The notes beneath the pieces are model-generated. The model ran no database searches. It had not been told where the DNA came from and saw only the letters and a program-made list of their open reading frames with translations. A stretch of 64,000 bases of DNA from Eubacterium sp. (GTDB lineage: Bacteria; Bacillota; Clostridia; Lachnospirales; Lachnospiraceae), in assembly GCA_022794015.1 (NCBI GenBank), contig JAAWDZ010000053.1:1-64000 (forward strand), given 5' to 3'. The translations under genes were made by a program, and so were the position numbers. Positions 36,425 to 45,625 of this stretch are shown here, in pieces. Positions within the stretch are counted from its first letter, which is position 1. Each line of letters begins with the position of its first letter.

Positions 36425-36462
36425 ACGCCAGTTTGTCATGCATATTTTATGCTGTCTGGCGT
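36425..36462 (+). other. Nested hairpin after the TagB/TagF-like gene
   Basis: Outer stem ACGCCAG (36425-36431) with CTGGCGT (36456-36462) and inner GCATA/TATGC. No T run; a possible weak terminator or mRNA 3' stabiliser. Confidence 0.4.
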
Positions 36463-36493
36463 ATAATGCAACCGCTTCGGCTCATGGGAAGTC

Positions 36494-36530
36494 GTTACTG
36501 TTCACGGCCTGGGAGACCGCTCGCAGTAAC
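36494..36530. repeat. 37-bp short GTTACTG palindromic element
   Basis: GTTACTG...CAGTAAC ends. Read in reverse complement it differs at only two of 37 positions from hairpin 3 of the full-length element at 22668-22704, so it looks like that hairpin alone in opposite orientation. Confidence 0.78.
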
Positions 36531-36568
36531 GGGAAGCCGCCTTTCGGCAGGGAGCCAAAGCAGGATGC

Positions 36569-36597
36569 TTGACAGGCAAAAATGTGGTTGTTATACT
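36569..36597 (+). promoter_or_regulatory. Near-consensus sigma-A promoter before licD
   Basis: Perfect TTGACA (36569-36574), a 17-bp spacer and TATACT (36592-36597), 35 bp before the chosen licD start. It is the best promoter match in the window and probably drives licD-ispD-SDR. Confidence 0.88.
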
Positions 36598-36632
36598 TGT
36601 TAATAACTGTAAATTCTGAAAAGGAAGGACAA

Positions 36633-37415
36633 TTGAAGGCGTATTCAATAAAAGAGGTTCAGGCAGAAGCGTTAAAAATTTTGATCGATTTTGCGGCTTT
36701 CTGCGATGAGAAGCAGCTGAGATATTATCTGGCAGGTGGTACGCTGCTTGGTGCAGTCAGGCACCATGGATTTATCCCTTGGGATGACGATATTGACGTT
36801 TTAATGCCCAGGCCCGATTACGACAGATTTATTTCGCTGACACAGGGCAGGTTGTATAATAAATACTTCATATACCATGATGATATGTTTTCGAGTAATA
36901 TGTGTCCATATATGAAGGTTGTCAATCCCGGATTTTCCGTATACGAAAAAGTATATAAAAAAGAACAGGCATTGTGGATTGACATTTTTCCGGTCGACGG
37001 AATGCCAGATACAACAGAGGCGCAGGAGAAGCATGCAAGGCGGATTGCCCGGTATTACTATTTGCTCTGGCAGTCAAAATCCGCAGAACAGGTTACAGGA
37101 AGCGGATTCAAAATGCTGATAAAGAAAATCTGTTTTTTTCCGCTGATTTTAATTGGAAGCAGAAGATTTGTGCATAAAATTACGGAAACAGCGAAAAGTT
37201 ATAAGTATCAGGAATGTCAGATTGTTGGAAGCGCGGTAGGGAAATATGGCAGCAGAGAATGTATGCCCAAGGATGTATTTGAGCCGAGAATCCGCATGTC
37301 CTTTGAACAGCGGGAATTTTATGTATCTGCCGGTTACGAAACATATCTGACAAATTTATACGGAGATTATATGGAGATTCCCCAGACACATAAAAAACAT
37401 TTAAGGCAGAAATAA
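36633..37415 (+). CDS. LicD family phosphotransferase
   Basis: Nucleotidyltransferase-fold enzyme of the kind that attaches phosphocholine or similar phospho-groups to surface glycans. 260 residues from TTG 36633, which has AAGGAAGGA upstream and lies after the promoter; the ATG-like frame from 36582 overlaps the promoter's -10 and is rejected. The LicD core GGTLLGAVRHHGFIPWDDD is at about 35-53, followed by IDVLMPRPDYDRF, then the metal-binding WIDIFPVDGM (about 114-123). It is grouped with a cytidylyltransferase, which may supply its CDP-activated donor. Confidence 0.9.
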   Translation: MKAYSIKEVQAEALKILIDFAAFCDEKQLRYYLAGGTLLGAVRHHGFIPWDDDIDVLMPRPDYDRFISLTQGRLYNKYFIYHDDMFSSNMCPYMKVVNPGFSVYEKVYKKEQALWIDIFPVDGMPDTTEAQEKHARRIARYYYLLWQSKSAEQVTGSGFKMLIKKICFFPLILIGSRRFVHKITETAKSYKYQECQIVGSAVGKYGSRECMPKDVFEPRIRMSFEQREFYVSAGYETYLTNLYGDYMEIPQTHKKHLRQK

Positions 37416-37443
37416 TCTGCCTGATATAAGGAGGAAGGGCAAT

Positions 37444-38145
37444 ATGAATATTGCGTTATTAACGGCGGGCGGAACAGGGACTCGCATGAACAATAATATT
37501 CCGAAGCAGTTTCTGAATATTGAGGATAAGCCGCTGATTGTATATACGATGGAGAAGTTTCAGAAGCATCCGGGTATTGATGCGATTGCAGTCGTATGCC
37601 TGGACGGATGGCTGGAGATATTAAAAGCTTATGCAAAGCAGTTTGGCATTACAAAATTAAGATGGACAGTTGTGGGCGGCGCAAACGGACAGGAATCTAT
37701 CCATAATGGTCTGATGGCTGTTGCAGCAGAATGCACTGAGGATGATTTGATTTTAGTCCATGACGGAAACCGTGCGATGGTTTCTCAGGATATTATATCG
37801 GATTCGATCAGTACCTGCAGGGCAAAGGGTTCTGCCGTCGCGGCGATTCCCTGTACAGAGGCGATTTTCCGCTGTGAAGACGAGGAGAATCTGCAGTCGA
37901 CCATTTCCATTCCAAGAGAATCTGTTGTGAGGACTCAGACGCCGCATACGTATCCGATTGGAAAACTGCTGTGGGCCCACAAAGAAGCTGAAAAACGCGG
38001 CATTAAAAATACGGCGGCGTCCTGTGTACTGATGCAGGCGCTGGGGGAAACCATTTATTTTTCGTCAGGTTCCGAGAAAAACATCAAAATTACAACAAAC
38101 GATGATATGCAGATATTTAAAGCGTTGCTTCATGTGCAGGGTTAG
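37444..38145 (+). CDS. IspD/TarI-family cytidylyltransferase
   Basis: Transfers CMP to an alditol- or sugar-phosphate. 233 residues with LLTAGGTGTRMNNNIPKQF (about 5-23), VVGGANGQESIHNGL (about 77-91), LVHDGNRAMV (about 106-115) and a C-terminal ITTNDDMQIFKALL. The context (LicD, TagF-like enzymes) favours a TarI-type role making CDP-ribitol or a similar donor over the isoprenoid enzyme IspD. No TarJ reductase is adjacent, so the exact substrate is open. AAGGAGG lies upstream. Confidence 0.82.
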   Translation: MNIALLTAGGTGTRMNNNIPKQFLNIEDKPLIVYTMEKFQKHPGIDAIAVVCLDGWLEILKAYAKQFGITKLRWTVVGGANGQESIHNGLMAVAAECTEDDLILVHDGNRAMVSQDIISDSISTCRAKGSAVAAIPCTEAIFRCEDEENLQSTISIPRESVVRTQTPHTYPIGKLLWAHKEAEKRGIKNTAASCVLMQALGETIYFSSGSEKNIKITTNDDMQIFKALLHVQG

Positions 38146-38186
38146 GGCTTGTTTGAATTTTAAGATACGTTTGGAATGGAGGGTAT

Positions 38187-39245
38187 ATGCTGTTAGAGAA
38201 TAACGAATATTTAAATCAGATTTTACAAATGATAGACCGGTCAGATGTGGATTGGAGGCAGTTGGACGGCAGGGCGGTTATGATTACGGGTGCAGCCGGG
38301 ATGCTTGGATCTGGGATGACAGACGTGCTCATAGCATTGAATGAAAATTATGGATATCACATTGAAATTTATACGCTGGGCAGGACGGAGAGTAAACTGC
38401 GCAGCCGTTTTGGAAAGTATACGGACAGGCCGTATTTTCATATTCTGCCTTTTGATGTCAGTAAAGAATTAAAAATAGAAGGGAAAACAGATTATATTAT
38501 TCATGCAGCGAGCAATGCAGATCCGGCAATGATGGCAAAGTATCCTGTAGATACGCTGCTGGCAAATGTAATCGGCATGAACCATGTGCTTGAGATGGCA
38601 AAATGCTGCGAGGCGAAGCGAGTGCTTTATGTTTCTTCCGGCGAGATGTATGGACAGCCCGACGATACGTTAGAGCATGGATTTTATGAAGGCTACTGCG
38701 GTTATGTGGATTATGCGAATCCACGTTCCTGCTATCCGTCCGGCAAGCGGTCGGCGGAAGTATTGTGCCAGAGTTATATTAGTCAGTATGGTTTGGATGC
38801 AGTCATCGTACGGCCGTGTCACTGCTACGGGCCGACCATGACGGCAACTGATAGCAGGGCGATGTCTCAGTTTTTCCGTAAGGTGTTAAGTGGGGAGGAT
38901 ATTGTGTTAAAAAGCGACGGGACATTGGAACGATCGCATTGTTATGTAGTAGATGCTCTGCAGGCGATGTATCTGGTTCTGCTGAAAGGTGGAAATGGAG
39001 AAGCATATAATATTGCAGAGCCGGGAGCTGTTGCAAGTATACGTGAAATTGCGGGGATGATTGCCGCAGAAAAAGAAAAGCAGGTGTTTTTTGATTTGCC
39101 GGACGAGACAGAGAAAATGGGCTTTTCAAAAGTAGTCCGTGCCGTTCTGGACGGAACAAAGCTGGTAAAACTGGGGTGGAAACCGATGTACGCTATTTCA
39201 GACGGAATACATTGTACGATGGAAATATTGGAGAAGATTTCATGA
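38187..39245 (+). CDS. NAD-dependent epimerase/dehydratase (extended SDR)
   Basis: 352 residues. Rossmann motif ITGAAGMLGSGM (about 33-44), IHAASNADP (about 107-115), VSSGEMYG (about 150-157) and a YPSGK catalytic motif (about 179-183). It acts on a nucleotide-linked sugar, but the particular epimerase or dehydratase reaction cannot be assigned. It directly follows the cytidylyltransferase (about 40 bp), so a CDP-linked substrate is possible. GGAGGG precedes the ATG. Confidence 0.85.
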   Translation: MLLENNEYLNQILQMIDRSDVDWRQLDGRAVMITGAAGMLGSGMTDVLIALNENYGYHIEIYTLGRTESKLRSRFGKYTDRPYFHILPFDVSKELKIEGKTDYIIHAASNADPAMMAKYPVDTLLANVIGMNHVLEMAKCCEAKRVLYVSSGEMYGQPDDTLEHGFYEGYCGYVDYANPRSCYPSGKRSAEVLCQSYISQYGLDAVIVRPCHCYGPTMTATDSRAMSQFFRKVLSGEDIVLKSDGTLERSHCYVVDALQAMYLVLLKGGNGEAYNIAEPGAVASIREIAGMIAAEKEKQVFFDLPDETEKMGFSKVVRAVLDGTKLVKLGWKPMYAISDGIHCTMEILEKIS

Positions 39246-39354
39246 AATATTAATCTTTCCCGGCCATAATGATAAGAAAGCTGTCCATGCCATGCGGGAC
39301 AGAAACTATTGTACAACGAAGATGTCAGAAGAAATTTAATAAGAGGGTTAGAAA

Positions 39355-40575
39355 ATGAGCGTATTTGGAGTAGATGCATCAGAAGGAAGATTTTTTCAGT
39401 CATTATGGGCGAGGCTTTGGAAATATGCAGACCGTGTGGTTGCATATGCCTATAATTATTTTAAGTTTCAGACGAAGCCGATTGATAATCATAAAATTAT
39501 GATGCTGACCTCGCGGGGCAGCTATAACTGCAATCCTAGGGCAGTTGCAGAAGAAATTTTCCGTCAGAAGCTGCCCTATAAAATTGTATGGGTGGTTCGA
39601 AAAGAAAATATTATGAATCATGAGAATTATCCGCCGAATGTAAAGCTGGTACAGAGAGGTTCCTATGATTTTTACAGGGAAGCGGCGACTTCAAAAGTCT
39701 GGATTGATAATTCTGTTACATTTACATATCTGTTTGCGCATAAGAGAAAGCAGCAGGTATTATTTGAAACGTGGCATGGATCATTTGGTTTAAAGAAATT
39801 TGACGAGACTGTAAACAACAATAAATATTGGGTAAAAAAAGCCTATCAGGAGGGTCGGATTACAGATTACTGCCTGACAAACTGCCGGTTTGAAGAGGAG
39901 CTGTTTCGTAATACATTCTGGAAAAATGCCGAGATGCTTCCCTACGGACATCCGAGAAACGATATACTGTTTCAGTTGGATTCAGAAGAAAGCCGGGTTC
40001 TGCAGGAATCCATCCGTAAAAAATACCATCTCGGCAAAGATATGCATATTCTTTTGTATGCGCCTACTTACCGGGAACAGTCGGGCACGGCTTTTGTGGA
40101 ACTGGCATATGACGACATAGTAAAGGCGCTGGAAAAACGTTTTGGCGGCAAATGGATTATTATGGTGCGTTATCATTTTTTGGATCGTCTGTATTTGAAT
40201 CTGGATAAATCAAATTCCAATATTGTCAATGTGACAAATTATCCGGATATTCAGGATCTGATGCTTGTAGCTGATATCGGTCTTACAGACTATTCCAGCT
40301 GGATTTATGATTATTTTTTTACAAAGAAGCCGGGATTATTATATGTGCCTGATATTGATTTGTATACAAAAAAGGATCGCGAGTTTTTATTTCCTATTGA
40401 ATCTACGCCGTTTCCTATTGGTAAGACAAATCAGGAATTATGCGAAAGGATTCTGAATTTTGACGAGAAGCAGTATGAAAAGGATTATCAGGCTTTCTAT
40501 GATAAAATGCAGTGCTACGAAGAAGGACATGCGTCGAAGCGTCTGGTAGAAAAGCTGAAAGAGATTATGAAGTAG
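39355..40575 (+). CDS. CDP-glycerol glycerophosphotransferase family protein (TagF-like), second copy
   Basis: 406 residues. Family motifs are ETWHGSFGLKKFD (about 140-152), YGHPRNDILF (about 199-208), LYAPTYREQ (about 233-241) and LTDYSSWIYDYFFTKKPGLL (about 308-327). It is distinct in sequence from the protein at 35200, suggesting primase/polymerase-type division of labour or two different linkages. It may act at the inner membrane face on an undecaprenyl-linked chain. No dedicated polymerase-length (over 700 residues) TagF is present. Confidence 0.88.
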   Translation: MSVFGVDASEGRFFQSLWARLWKYADRVVAYAYNYFKFQTKPIDNHKIMMLTSRGSYNCNPRAVAEEIFRQKLPYKIVWVVRKENIMNHENYPPNVKLVQRGSYDFYREAATSKVWIDNSVTFTYLFAHKRKQQVLFETWHGSFGLKKFDETVNNNKYWVKKAYQEGRITDYCLTNCRFEEELFRNTFWKNAEMLPYGHPRNDILFQLDSEESRVLQESIRKKYHLGKDMHILLYAPTYREQSGTAFVELAYDDIVKALEKRFGGKWIIMVRYHFLDRLYLNLDKSNSNIVNVTNYPDIQDLMLVADIGLTDYSSWIYDYFFTKKPGLLYVPDIDLYTKKDREFLFPIESTPFPIGKTNQELCERILNFDEKQYEKDYQAFYDKMQCYEEGHASKRLVEKLKEIMK

Positions 40576-40703
40576 AAAACAAGGTGTCTTTTAATGTGGT
40601 ATTAATGTTATCCGGTCATAATGTAAAAATAGTTGTTTGTGTATCAATTTTATATAGAGATTAAAAATGGTCATAAATATGGCAGAGAGAAAAGGAGATT
40701 AAA

Positions 40704-41828
40704 ATGACAACTGTTTATTTGTGTGTAGGACTGCAGAAAACCGGAACTTCAGCGCTGCAGAAATTTTTAAGAATGAATGAAGCAGAGTTAATGAAGCAGG
40801 GATATTGTTATCCTTTATTAAAGCTGGGAATTGATAAAAAGTATAATGACAGAAACGGCCATTTTTTAGTTTACAGGGCGATTGAATTTCAGGGAGAAGA
40901 AAGAAAGCAGCGCGAGCTGGAGGTGCAGACGGAGGCGTATAAACTGCTGGAGCTGCTTGCCAGGAAATATTCGTCTATTATTCTTTCAGATGAGCTGATC
41001 TGGCATCGTTCCAAAAAAATTAAAAACTTCTGGACAAAGGTAATGGATGATTTCAGACGGATAAACTGCGAAGTAAAAATTCTTGTTTATCTAAGAAGAC
41101 AGGATCTGTTTATTCAGTCTCTGTGGAACCAGTCGGTAAAGGCCATGCCCAGAATTTCCAAAAGTTTTCAGGAATGTATGGATACAGATCACTTTAAATA
41201 TTATCCTTTAAATTACTATGAGTATCTGCAGCAGATTACAAATGCAATTGGCAGGGAAAACTTAATACTGCGCGTATATGAGAGAGGACAGTTTGAAGGA
41301 GAGGGGCATACGCTCTTTTCTGACTTTTTCAAGAGCGTCCATTTAAAGCTTACCGAAGATTTTGTTGAAGAAGAAAATGAAAGAAATTTAGCTCTGGAAG
41401 GCAATTTCCTGGAAATAAGGCGCTGGATAAATATGATTCCGCAATATAAGGAAATGGAAGACTTTATGAGGGGAGCAGTATATCATGTCAGTGAGCAGAT
41501 GGTTTTAGACGGAACTTTGAAAAAAACCAATATGTTTTCTTATGAAGAGCAGGTAGCATTTTTACAGAAATATATGGAGAGCAACCGGAAAACTGCAGTC
41601 GAATATCTGGGAAGGAAGGATGGGGTTCTGTTTTATGATCCGGTAGTAAAAACAGAACAATGGAAATTAGATCCGGAAAATATGTACCGTGATATTGTCA
41701 TGGTGATGGGAAACGCGCTTTGCAATCAGGAGAAAAAAATAAATGAGCTGAAGGAAACGCTTAAAACAATAGACCGAAGTTTGATATTCCGGGGATATCG
41801 TTTCCTTCAGCGTAAATTAAAGAAGTAA
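40704..41828 (+). CDS. Sulfotransferase-like P-loop protein
   Basis: 374 residues. The N-terminal YLCVGLQKTGTSALQKFLR (about 5-23) matches the PAPS-binding 5'-phosphosulfate loop of sulfotransferases; the segment KILVYLRRQDLFIQSLW (about 127-143) fits the 3'-phosphate motif (R and S-like positions). The C-terminal third has coiled-coil character and ends in basic residues. It may sulfate a surface glycan or lipid, an inference from family and context. No PAPS-synthesis genes are in the window. Confidence 0.75.
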   Translation: MTTVYLCVGLQKTGTSALQKFLRMNEAELMKQGYCYPLLKLGIDKKYNDRNGHFLVYRAIEFQGEERKQRELEVQTEAYKLLELLARKYSSIILSDELIWHRSKKIKNFWTKVMDDFRRINCEVKILVYLRRQDLFIQSLWNQSVKAMPRISKSFQECMDTDHFKYYPLNYYEYLQQITNAIGRENLILRVYERGQFEGEGHTLFSDFFKSVHLKLTEDFVEEENERNLALEGNFLEIRRWINMIPQYKEMEDFMRGAVYHVSEQMVLDGTLKKTNMFSYEEQVAFLQKYMESNRKTAVEYLGRKDGVLFYDPVVKTEQWKLDPENMYRDIVMVMGNALCNQEKKINELKETLKTIDRSLIFRGYRFLQRKLKK

Positions 41829-41923
41829 ATAAACTGTTTTGGGAGAGTACAGAGTAAAATAGTCCAGGATGTGTTGTCTGCCTGACATTTTAAACTGTAT
41901 TTTCTTCATATATTGACAAGTAA

Positions 41924-41954
41924 GTAACAGTGAGACTGCAGGCTGAACTGTTAC
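41924..41954. repeat. 31-bp short GTAACAG palindromic element
   Basis: GTAACAGTGAGACTGC then AGGCTGAACTGTTAC. It is nearly the same as hairpin 3 of the 145-bp copy at 20517-20548 (32 nt) and lies in the 5' leader of the following gene. Confidence 0.78.
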
Positions 41955-41987
41955 GATAAATAAACATAAATTAAAGAGGACTATGAA

Positions 41988-43994
41988 GTGAAAGAAATAA
42001 ACAGATGGTTATGGGCGGTCTTTGGAATTATATTTTCTTTTTCTGCAGCAATGATTTTAATCGGGGGAAGTTTTTCTTCGAACAGCTTTTATGATCAGGG
42101 AGATATATGTGAGATTGTTGATATGGATCTGGAGATGGAAGGAACGAATCTGTTATATTTGAACAGATCGGATGCATTTTTTACTATCACAGAGGATACG
42201 GCAGTTAAGGGCTTTCATTTTTATGAAAATGAATGGAATTATCTGCTTTTTCAAATATCGGATTTGAGCGTTCCAAATTTACCTGTGTTAATAACCTATT
42301 TGAATACAGACTGGACGGTGACAGCAGAACAGAAGATTACCCTCAATAACGGATGGAATATTATTGAACCCGCAAAAAAAAATTTTATATCTGTGTGCAT
42401 GGTATTTCAGGGCTGCACTGGAGAAAAGCTGCGGATCCGTTCAGCAATGGCGCGTACAATGCTCAGTAAATTTTCGCTGAAAAAATTTGCGGGTTTTACC
42501 GGAGTTTTCCTGCTGGTCTATTGCATAATATCTGTAATTGTTGTATATTATTCCCGGAAATGCCGGAAACATAAAAGAAGAAGCGGGCACTGGTGGATCG
42601 ATTTTTATCTGAATATTCTGGAGCTGATATATTCCAGGCTGCAGCAGCTTCCTGTTATAGGGATGACGGAAAAAGACAGACAGCGCCTGCGGATACTGTG
42701 CATTCTGGCAGAAATTTTATGTTCTGCCGCTTTGATAAATGCAGACCGGATGAAATCCTGGTATTATATATCTATGGGATCTCAGATATTTTTTTTGCTG
42801 ACGCTTAGCGTATTGATGGTGCGGCCGGTAAAGAAAAAAATACGATGGAACACAAAACTCTGTTATATCTGGGGATTGCTGTGCATTTCCATGTGTATCA
42901 GCGATTTTATTGTGGGAAAGGTTTTTACGTGTGTAGGATATGTTTTTTTATTTGTATTTGGCGTCTTTTTTTATTGCTGGATGCAGATGGAAAATCCGGA
43001 TCAGCTGTTAAAGGAAACAGGGATTGCGCTGCAGATTTCTTTTGTTCTTATAGTTCTGTTCTGTGTTCTGTGCAGGCCCGCTACAGAGGGAATTCGTTAT
43101 GCAGGCTGTTTTATCAATCCGAATCCTTTTGGCAGATATCTGATATCCGTATTTGTGGCCGTATTTACACAAATAGATTATCAGGTGCAAAAAGGCATAA
43201 TTACCTGGAGACGGGCAGTCCTTTATGGCCTGGAGATTGATTTGCTGTTTTACCTTATCTGGAAATCACAATGTCGGGGCGCCATGCTGGGACTGGCGTT
43301 GTTGATTTTGTTTATGTTTATCCGCCTGGTGAAAATGCGTGTGTCCGCAACGGTTATTCATGAATATTTGCGGATTCTGGCAATATCCTCAGTCTGTATA
43401 TTTCCTGTAAAATATATAACGGACTGGCTGTTATATCATATACCGTATTTTCTGGGCATACAGGTGCATTGGAAAAAAGATGCATTGTATGCGTTGGATA
43501 ATCATCTGTTTTGCAATCCGTTTGCAGAACAGGTGTACGCGTCTGCTTCCAGGATTATTGAAACTTTAAACAGAAGGTCGCTGGATTCTATGAGTAGTGG
43601 CCGCGTTACTTACTGGAAAGCGTATCTGCGCAATATGAATTTGTGGGGACATGAATTCCGATGTCAGGTGAACGGCGGAAGCCATTCTGCACATAATATG
43701 TTTTTGGATACCGCATATCGCTATGGCGTAGTGGCAGCAGGGATTTATATTGTATTCTGGGGAGCCTTCCTGAAAGAAGTATGGCGGAAGCTGAGCTGTA
43801 AAAATTCATATGCTTTTATGGCGGCTGGCTGTGTGATCAGTTATGTGGGCATGGCACTGGTGGATACACTGGAGCAGCCGTGGGTATATCTTGCATGGAC
43901 TCTGGCCTATATGAGCGCGGGATATTATCTGTTTCAGACAGATACGGTAAAGGAGAATGACAGGTTATATGAAGAAAAGATTTTCCATCAGTAG
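41988..43994 (+). CDS. Wzy/O-antigen-ligase-like polytopic membrane protein
   Basis: 668 residues from GTG 41988 (AAAGAGGA 7 nt upstream). One N-terminal helix, an extracytoplasmic beta-rich region (about 40-150), then about ten to eleven helices. A large loop near residues 490-575 contains conserved-looking polar residues (MSSGRVTYWKAYLRN, GGSHSAHNMFLDTAYRYG), as in the WaaL/Wzy superfamily, where the loop holds the catalytic Arg/His. I predict polymerisation or ligation of a glycan on the outer membrane face. The next gene is a diverged tandem copy. Confidence 0.8.
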   Translation: MKEINRWLWAVFGIIFSFSAAMILIGGSFSSNSFYDQGDICEIVDMDLEMEGTNLLYLNRSDAFFTITEDTAVKGFHFYENEWNYLLFQISDLSVPNLPVLITYLNTDWTVTAEQKITLNNGWNIIEPAKKNFISVCMVFQGCTGEKLRIRSAMARTMLSKFSLKKFAGFTGVFLLVYCIISVIVVYYSRKCRKHKRRSGHWWIDFYLNILELIYSRLQQLPVIGMTEKDRQRLRILCILAEILCSAALINADRMKSWYYISMGSQIFFLLTLSVLMVRPVKKKIRWNTKLCYIWGLLCISMCISDFIVGKVFTCVGYVFLFVFGVFFYCWMQMENPDQLLKETGIALQISFVLIVLFCVLCRPATEGIRYAGCFINPNPFGRYLISVFVAVFTQIDYQVQKGIITWRRAVLYGLEIDLLFYLIWKSQCRGAMLGLALLILFMFIRLVKMRVSATVIHEYLRILAISSVCIFPVKYITDWLLYHIPYFLGIQVHWKKDALYALDNHLFCNPFAEQVYASASRIIETLNRRSLDSMSSGRVTYWKAYLRNMNLWGHEFRCQVNGGSHSAHNMFLDTAYRYGVVAAGIYIVFWGAFLKEVWRKLSCKNSYAFMAAGCVISYVGMALVDTLEQPWVYLAWTLAYMSAGYYLFQTDTVKENDRLYEEKIFHQ

Positions 43995-45612
43995 ATTTAC
44001 AGCGGCAGGGCTGTGCGTATGCCTGGCTTATGTGTTGGCGTGCTGTATTATGACAGGCGGATACAATAGGAAACAGCTCCTGCAGTCGGGAAAGGTTTTC
44101 AGCTTTTCTGAGCGTATGCTGTCGCAGAAGGGGGATGGCTTACATTATGATAAAACACGGCGGTGTATGCAGATTACGAAGGGTGAGGCAATCATTCAAC
44201 TGAATGAGATGAATGCTGCAAAAGTCTGGAATTATTTATTTGTAGAGCTTGGAACATGCTCTGATGATTTCATTCAGGTTCGGGTAGACTGTTATAATAA
44301 AGAAGGAGCTGTATCTGGTACAGTTTGGGCGCAGCTTCAGGCTGGAGACAATTATATTACATTAAACGGCAGCCAGGCAGTTAAAGCGATTGCGGTTCGC
44401 CTGCAGAATGCAGAAGGCGTGGAATTTTCTCTGAAAAAAATACAGCTCCGTATGAAGCTGCCGGTTTCCATGAAAAAAATCGCATGGATTACTTTTCTGC
44501 TTTCATTTTTGTTCTGCTGGGGTACGTTCTGGCTGGCACATTCTACAGGAGCGAAATTTGTTTGGAATTCTTTTGACAGATATCTGTTGCAAAGTGTGAA
44601 GGACGTATGTGAATATATTTATAGGGAACTGGGAAATCATCTGTATCTGAATGTGAGAGAAGAGGACAGGGAGAAGGTGCGGATTTTTCTATTTGCTCTG
44701 TTGTTTTTTCTGCAGTGCGCTGCTTTGAACAGCAAGATTTTTGCAAAGGCAGAATATTATAGGTATTTTGTACTTGTATTTTGTATAATTCTGTTTTTGA
44801 TAGCATTGCTTCTTATAGAGGAAAGAGAAACAGATAAAAAAAGGGATAGGGAAAGAAGCTGGATATGGACAGTGTTTTGGCTTGGGACATGCATATCAGA
44901 TATACTGGTTGGTAAATACTATATATATCCTGGATGGATAATGCTGACTGTTGTTGAATTTTTCCTTTACTGGCACCAGCAGATGAAATATCCCGACTGT
45001 CTTTTGAGAAATATGATGTCCGGACTTCGTTTATCTTTTTTTCCGGTATTTGTCTGGTGTTTTATATTTCAGCAGAGTATGATATTCTATGCTGTTCTCA
45101 TGTTTCTGGTATTTGGATTCCATTTTATCCGGGGAAAAAAATGGCAGGACGGGGCCGGACTGCTGCTGTCCGCATATCTAATATACGCAGGTGCGGTACG
45201 GAGTCTGGCAGGGGATTCTTTTGTTATAACACAGAGCCTGTATGATCAGCGTGTAATCTGGTCAGAATTTTTAAGAAAATTGAATTGTGGCGGACATCCG
45301 GAAAGAGTGCTTAATCTCTGGGGACAGGAATGGTATCCGGGCAATGGGATTCTGGAAATTGCATACCGGTATGGAATATTTACAGGAGTTTTGTATATAG
45401 GACTGGTTTGTCAGAGTGGAAAGATGGTGATGGCGCGGTGTAAGCAAGTACGGAAGAATAATGAAATCTGCTTTTTTTTCATAAGTGTGTCGGCTGTTTT
45501 TTTGATCGCAAATCTGTTTTTTAATCTGGAAGAGCCGTTTCTTTCTCCAGTATGGACACTGTTTTACCTGCTTCTTGGAATGGGGACGGAAAAGCAGACA
45601 TTTTCTGATTGA
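43957..45612 (+). CDS. Second Wzy/ligase-like membrane protein, shorter paralogue
   Basis: 551 residues overlapping the previous gene by 38 bp. It shares the layout (N-terminal helix, beta-rich extracytoplasmic part, multi-helix core) and short stretches with its neighbour: the CISD..VGK pattern near 310 and the terminal LNLWGQEW...LEIAYRYG loop (about 446-475). It is about 115 residues shorter in the core, and the SGR.TYWKAY segment is reduced. It may be a partner, a different specificity or a degenerating duplicate. The start is ATG 43957 or ATG 43969; neither has ideal spacing. Confidence 0.75.
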   Translation: MTGYMKKRFSISRFTAAGLCVCLAYVLACCIMTGGYNRKQLLQSGKVFSFSERMLSQKGDGLHYDKTRRCMQITKGEAIIQLNEMNAAKVWNYLFVELGTCSDDFIQVRVDCYNKEGAVSGTVWAQLQAGDNYITLNGSQAVKAIAVRLQNAEGVEFSLKKIQLRMKLPVSMKKIAWITFLLSFLFCWGTFWLAHSTGAKFVWNSFDRYLLQSVKDVCEYIYRELGNHLYLNVREEDREKVRIFLFALLFFLQCAALNSKIFAKAEYYRYFVLVFCIILFLIALLLIEERETDKKRDRERSWIWTVFWLGTCISDILVGKYYIYPGWIMLTVVEFFLYWHQQMKYPDCLLRNMMSGLRLSFFPVFVWCFIFQQSMIFYAVLMFLVFGFHFIRGKKWQDGAGLLLSAYLIYAGAVRSLAGDSFVITQSLYDQRVIWSEFLRKLNCGGHPERVLNLWGQEWYPGNGILEIAYRYGIFTGVLYIGLVCQSGKMVMARCKQVRKNNEICFFFISVSAVFLIANLFFNLEEPFLSPVWTLFYLLLGMGTEKQTFSD

Positions 45613-45625
45613 TGGAGTGAAATAT

